A stretch of 6,425 nt of DNA from the NCBI GenBank assembly GCA_902803185.1, contig CADCOV010000081.1, forward strand, positions 1 through 6,425, read 5' to 3'. A program made the position numbers and the translations under genes. The DNA comes from an uncultured Eubacteriales bacterium (lineage in GTDB: Bacteria > Bacillota > Clostridia > Peptostreptococcales > Anaerovoracaceae). Of this stretch, positions 4,592-6,425 are shown in pieces; the first letter of the stretch is position 1, and each line of letters starts with the position of its first letter. The notes beneath the pieces were generated by a model. It saw only the letters and a list, made by a program, of their open reading frames with translations, ran no database searches and was not told where the DNA came from.

Positions 4592-6301
4592 TCAGGCTGT
4601 CGCCTCGATCAGGGTCGCGGTGAGCTCCACCTTGGCGTTGTCGCGGAGAACGGTCACCTTGACCACGTCGCCCGCCTTGTGGCTGGCTAAGATGGAACGG
4701 AGCACCGCCTCAGAGGTGATCTCCTGGTCGTCGATGTAGTAGAGCAGGTCACCCTTCTCGAATCCGGCCTTCTTGGCCTCAGGGGAGTTGACCTCGCCGA
4801 TGTAGATGCCGGTGGTGCGCAGGCCGTACTGGGCTGCCCTCGCCGGATCGGTCAGATCGATGATGCCGATGCCGAAGGCGGCTCTGCCGGTGACCTTGCC
4901 GTTCTCGATCAGTTCCTTGGCGACCTCTGCCGCCTGGTTGATCGGGATCGCGAAGCCCAGGCCCTCCACGTCGGAACCGGAGGACTTGGCCACGACCAGG
5001 CCGATGAGGTTGCCCTCGTCGTTGAAGAGGCCGCCGCCGGAGTTGCCCGGGTTGATGGAAGTATCGGTCTGCAGCAGGTTCATGATCTTGCCGTCCACGT
5101 TCAGTTGCCGGTTCAGGGCGCTGATGATGCCGCTGGTGGCGGTGCCGCCCAGCTCACCCAGCGGGTTTCCGATGGCGACAGCCAGGTCGCCGACGGCCAG
5201 CTCATCGCTGTTGCCGTAGGTGGCGGCGGTGAGGCCGGTGGCATCGATCTTGACGACCGCCACGTCGGTCAGCTCGTCCCCGCCGATCAGAGTGGCAGGA
5301 TAGGAAGTGCCGTCCTTCAGGATGACGGTGATGGAGGTGGCGTCCTTGATGACGTGGTTGCAGGTCAGGATATAGCCGTCTTCCTGTACGATGACGCCGC
5401 TGCCGGCGCCCGTGGTGACGTAGCTCTGCAGCCAGGAGTCCGTGACCTTGGCCTCGGTCTGGATCTCGACGACGGCATTCTCGTTCATCGAGACGATCTC
5501 GCCGATGGTCTTGGCCGCGCCGGTGGCGTCGACCAGGGAGTAGTTGGTGGCGCTGTTCTCCTCGCCAGTGGCGGTGGTGTCCTCGTTCGCCGCGGTCTCC
5601 TGGGAGACCGGCTCGCTGCCGCCCCTGTCTCCGCCGAGGTTGCCGGTCAAAGCCAGCCCGCCGAGGGTGAGGCCGCTGGTCGCCAGCATGCAGCAGATCA
5701 GGCCCAGGATGAAAGCCCGCCGGGTGATGTAGCCCGGAGCGCTCTTTTCTTTCTTTTCCTTCGGTGCCGTGGCGCCCGCCGCGCCGGTCTGCGGCGTATA
5801 GGTGTAACGGCTGGTATTGTCAGCGGTAGTCGCGCTTTCCTGCGCTGCGGTCCGGTTCGCGCCGGCGGAGGCTGCCGCTCCCGGCGCCTCGTACATGCCG
5901 GTCCGCGGATTGAAGGTCTCTCTCTCGCTGTTCTTCAGGCCGTCGCTGTCTTCGTGGGAGCTCCGCCAGCTGTACTGCTGCGCTTCCTCCCGCCACCGCT
6001 CCTGGGCGGTCTTCGTCTGCTGGGAGGAGAACTCCCGCATGGTATTGGCTTTCTGTTCCTCCCGGAGCGGGTCGTAGCTGTAGATCCCCGCCTGCGAGGC
6101 GGTATCGGCCGGTTCTGCAGCCTCTCTGCGGATCTCCTCCGCCAGGTCGGCGGCCTTGATCTCCGGCGCGTCTGCGGCTTCGGCAACGGTTTCCGAGGCT
6201 GCTGCGCAGGCGGTCTCTTCCGCCGCTTCGGTCACGGCTTCCGCCGTCTCAGCGGTCTCTTCGATCGTGCCCGGTGTATGTTCATAATTCTTTTCGTCCA
6301 T
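4592..6301 (-). CDS. htrA: HtrA/DegP-type membrane-anchored serine protease with PDZ domain
   Basis: S1C protease that degrades or refolds misfolded proteins outside the cytoplasmic membrane. The 569-residue product begins with a cytosolic, disordered Ala/Glu/Thr-rich region (1-190). A basic KEKKEK...YITRR stretch and one membrane segment (about 196-218) follow, then a Ser/Thr/Glu linker to about 262. The trypsin-like domain (about 265-455) has the full triad: H316 in LTCNHVI, D346 in ELTDVAVV and S421 in NPGNSGGGLF. A PDZ domain (about 475-565) carries the VNSPEAKKAGFEKGDLLYYID segment expected of the family. ATG 6301 is preferred because AGAGAGGTG lies six bases upstream on the minus strand; an ATG at 6325 precedes that site. 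The gene is convergent with the MATE gene and has its own promoter region. The cytosolic tail is much longer than the about 60 residues I recall for Bacillus HtrA. Family confidence is high; substrates and stress inducer are unknown. Confidence 0.95.
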   Translation of the reverse strand: MDEKNYEHTPGTIEETAETAEAVTEAAEETACAAASETVAEAADAPEIKAADLAEEIRREAAEPADTASQAGIYSYDPLREEQKANTMREFSSQQTKTAQERWREEAQQYSWRSSHEDSDGLKNSERETFNPRTGMYEAPGAAASAGANRTAAQESATTADNTSRYTYTPQTGAAGATAPKEKKEKSAPGYITRRAFILGLICCMLATSGLTLGGLALTGNLGGDRGGSEPVSQETAANEDTTATGEENSATNYSLVDATGAAKTIGEIVSMNENAVVEIQTEAKVTDSWLQSYVTTGAGSGVIVQEDGYILTCNHVIKDATSITVILKDGTSYPATLIGGDELTDVAVVKIDATGLTAATYGNSDELAVGDLAVAIGNPLGELGGTATSGIISALNRQLNVDGKIMNLLQTDTSINPGNSGGGLFNDEGNLIGLVVAKSSGSDVEGLGFAIPINQAAEVAKELIENGKVTGRAAFGIGIIDLTDPARAAQYGLRTTGIYIGEVNSPEAKKAGFEKGDLLYYIDDQEITSEAVLRSILASHKAGDVVKVTVLRDNAKVELTATLIEATA

Positions 6302-6307
6302 GGTGCA

Positions 6308-6316
6308 CACCTCTCT
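6308..6316 (-). promoter_or_regulatory. Ribosome binding site that sets the htrA start
   Basis: On the minus strand AGAGAGGTG (6316 to 6308) stands six bases before ATG 6301. This fixes the start there and excludes the in-frame ATG at 6325, which lies upstream of the site. Confidence 0.75.
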
Positions 6317-6362
6317 TTCTATCATCTGCTGATCCCCATAGACCCCCTTCGGTACAAAAAGG

Positions 6363-6368
6363 ATTATA
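6363..6368 (-). promoter_or_regulatory. Likely -10 box of the htrA promoter
   Basis: The minus strand reads a perfect TATAAT (6368 to 6363), 61 bp before the htrA start. No good -35 box lies 16-18 bp upstream; the nearest, TTCACA (6394 to 6389), is 20 bp away, so the promoter may need an activator or be weak. GACC (6370-6373) and GGTC (6381-6384) form a small dyad inside the spacer. The rest of the window to 6425 shows no gene. Confidence 0.45.
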
Positions 6369-6425
6369 GGACCGGAATATGGTCTTTCTGTGAAAATCCT
6401 GTTAACCGTCGGAAACGATTACGTA

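Noticed and set aside
6352..6359. GTACAAAA near the htrA start of transcription as a second copy of the tadA-region half-site
   Set aside because: It is only an 8-base half match without a symmetric partner, too little to claim co-regulation.

Overview
The window is GC-rich bacterial chromosomal DNA (above about 60% GC by eye). It carries five tightly packed housekeeping-type genes on the plus strand and one convergent gene on the minus strand. Strong AGGAG-type ribosome binding sites, a FadR-type GntR regulator directly behind ispE, and an HtrA protease with a cytosolic tail before a single membrane anchor all suggest a GC-rich anaerobic Clostridia-type Bacillota. This placement is inference. 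No rRNA, tRNA, CRISPR array, insertion sequence or phage gene is visible.

Layout. Positions 1-110 are a regulatory stretch: a GGATTTTGTA/TACAAAATCC inverted repeat and a 12-bp palindrome lie between a plausible tadA promoter and a possible divergent promoter pointing out of the window. tadA (111-587, tRNA adenosine deaminase) overlaps by 4 nt a gene for a secreted or membrane-anchored Ig-like protein with a long charged cytosolic tail (584-1453). An intrinsic terminator-like hairpin and a second hairpin fill the gap to ispE (1540-2493, isoprenoid MEP pathway). ispE is followed after 15 nt by a GntR/FCD transcription regulator (2509-3168). The regulator's stop codon overlaps the start of a MATE-family efflux transporter (3168-4529). 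A perfect 14-bp hairpin (4534-4566) serves as a terminator for both strands. On the minus strand, an HtrA/DegP-type serine protease (6301-4592) has its own ribosome binding site and a TATAAT box upstream.

How the genes fit together. tadA and the Ig-like gene look co-transcribed. ispE, the regulator and the MATE pump form a second tight group. The regulator and pump are translationally coupled, so the regulator may control the pump or its own operon. The protease is an independent envelope-quality-control unit.

I see no clear novel multi-gene system. The points most worth a second look are the Ig-like protein with its basic C-terminal tail, an apparent extra segment in IspE, the palindromic intergenic region before tadA, the paired hairpins before ispE, and the long disordered cytosolic N-terminus of the HtrA protein.
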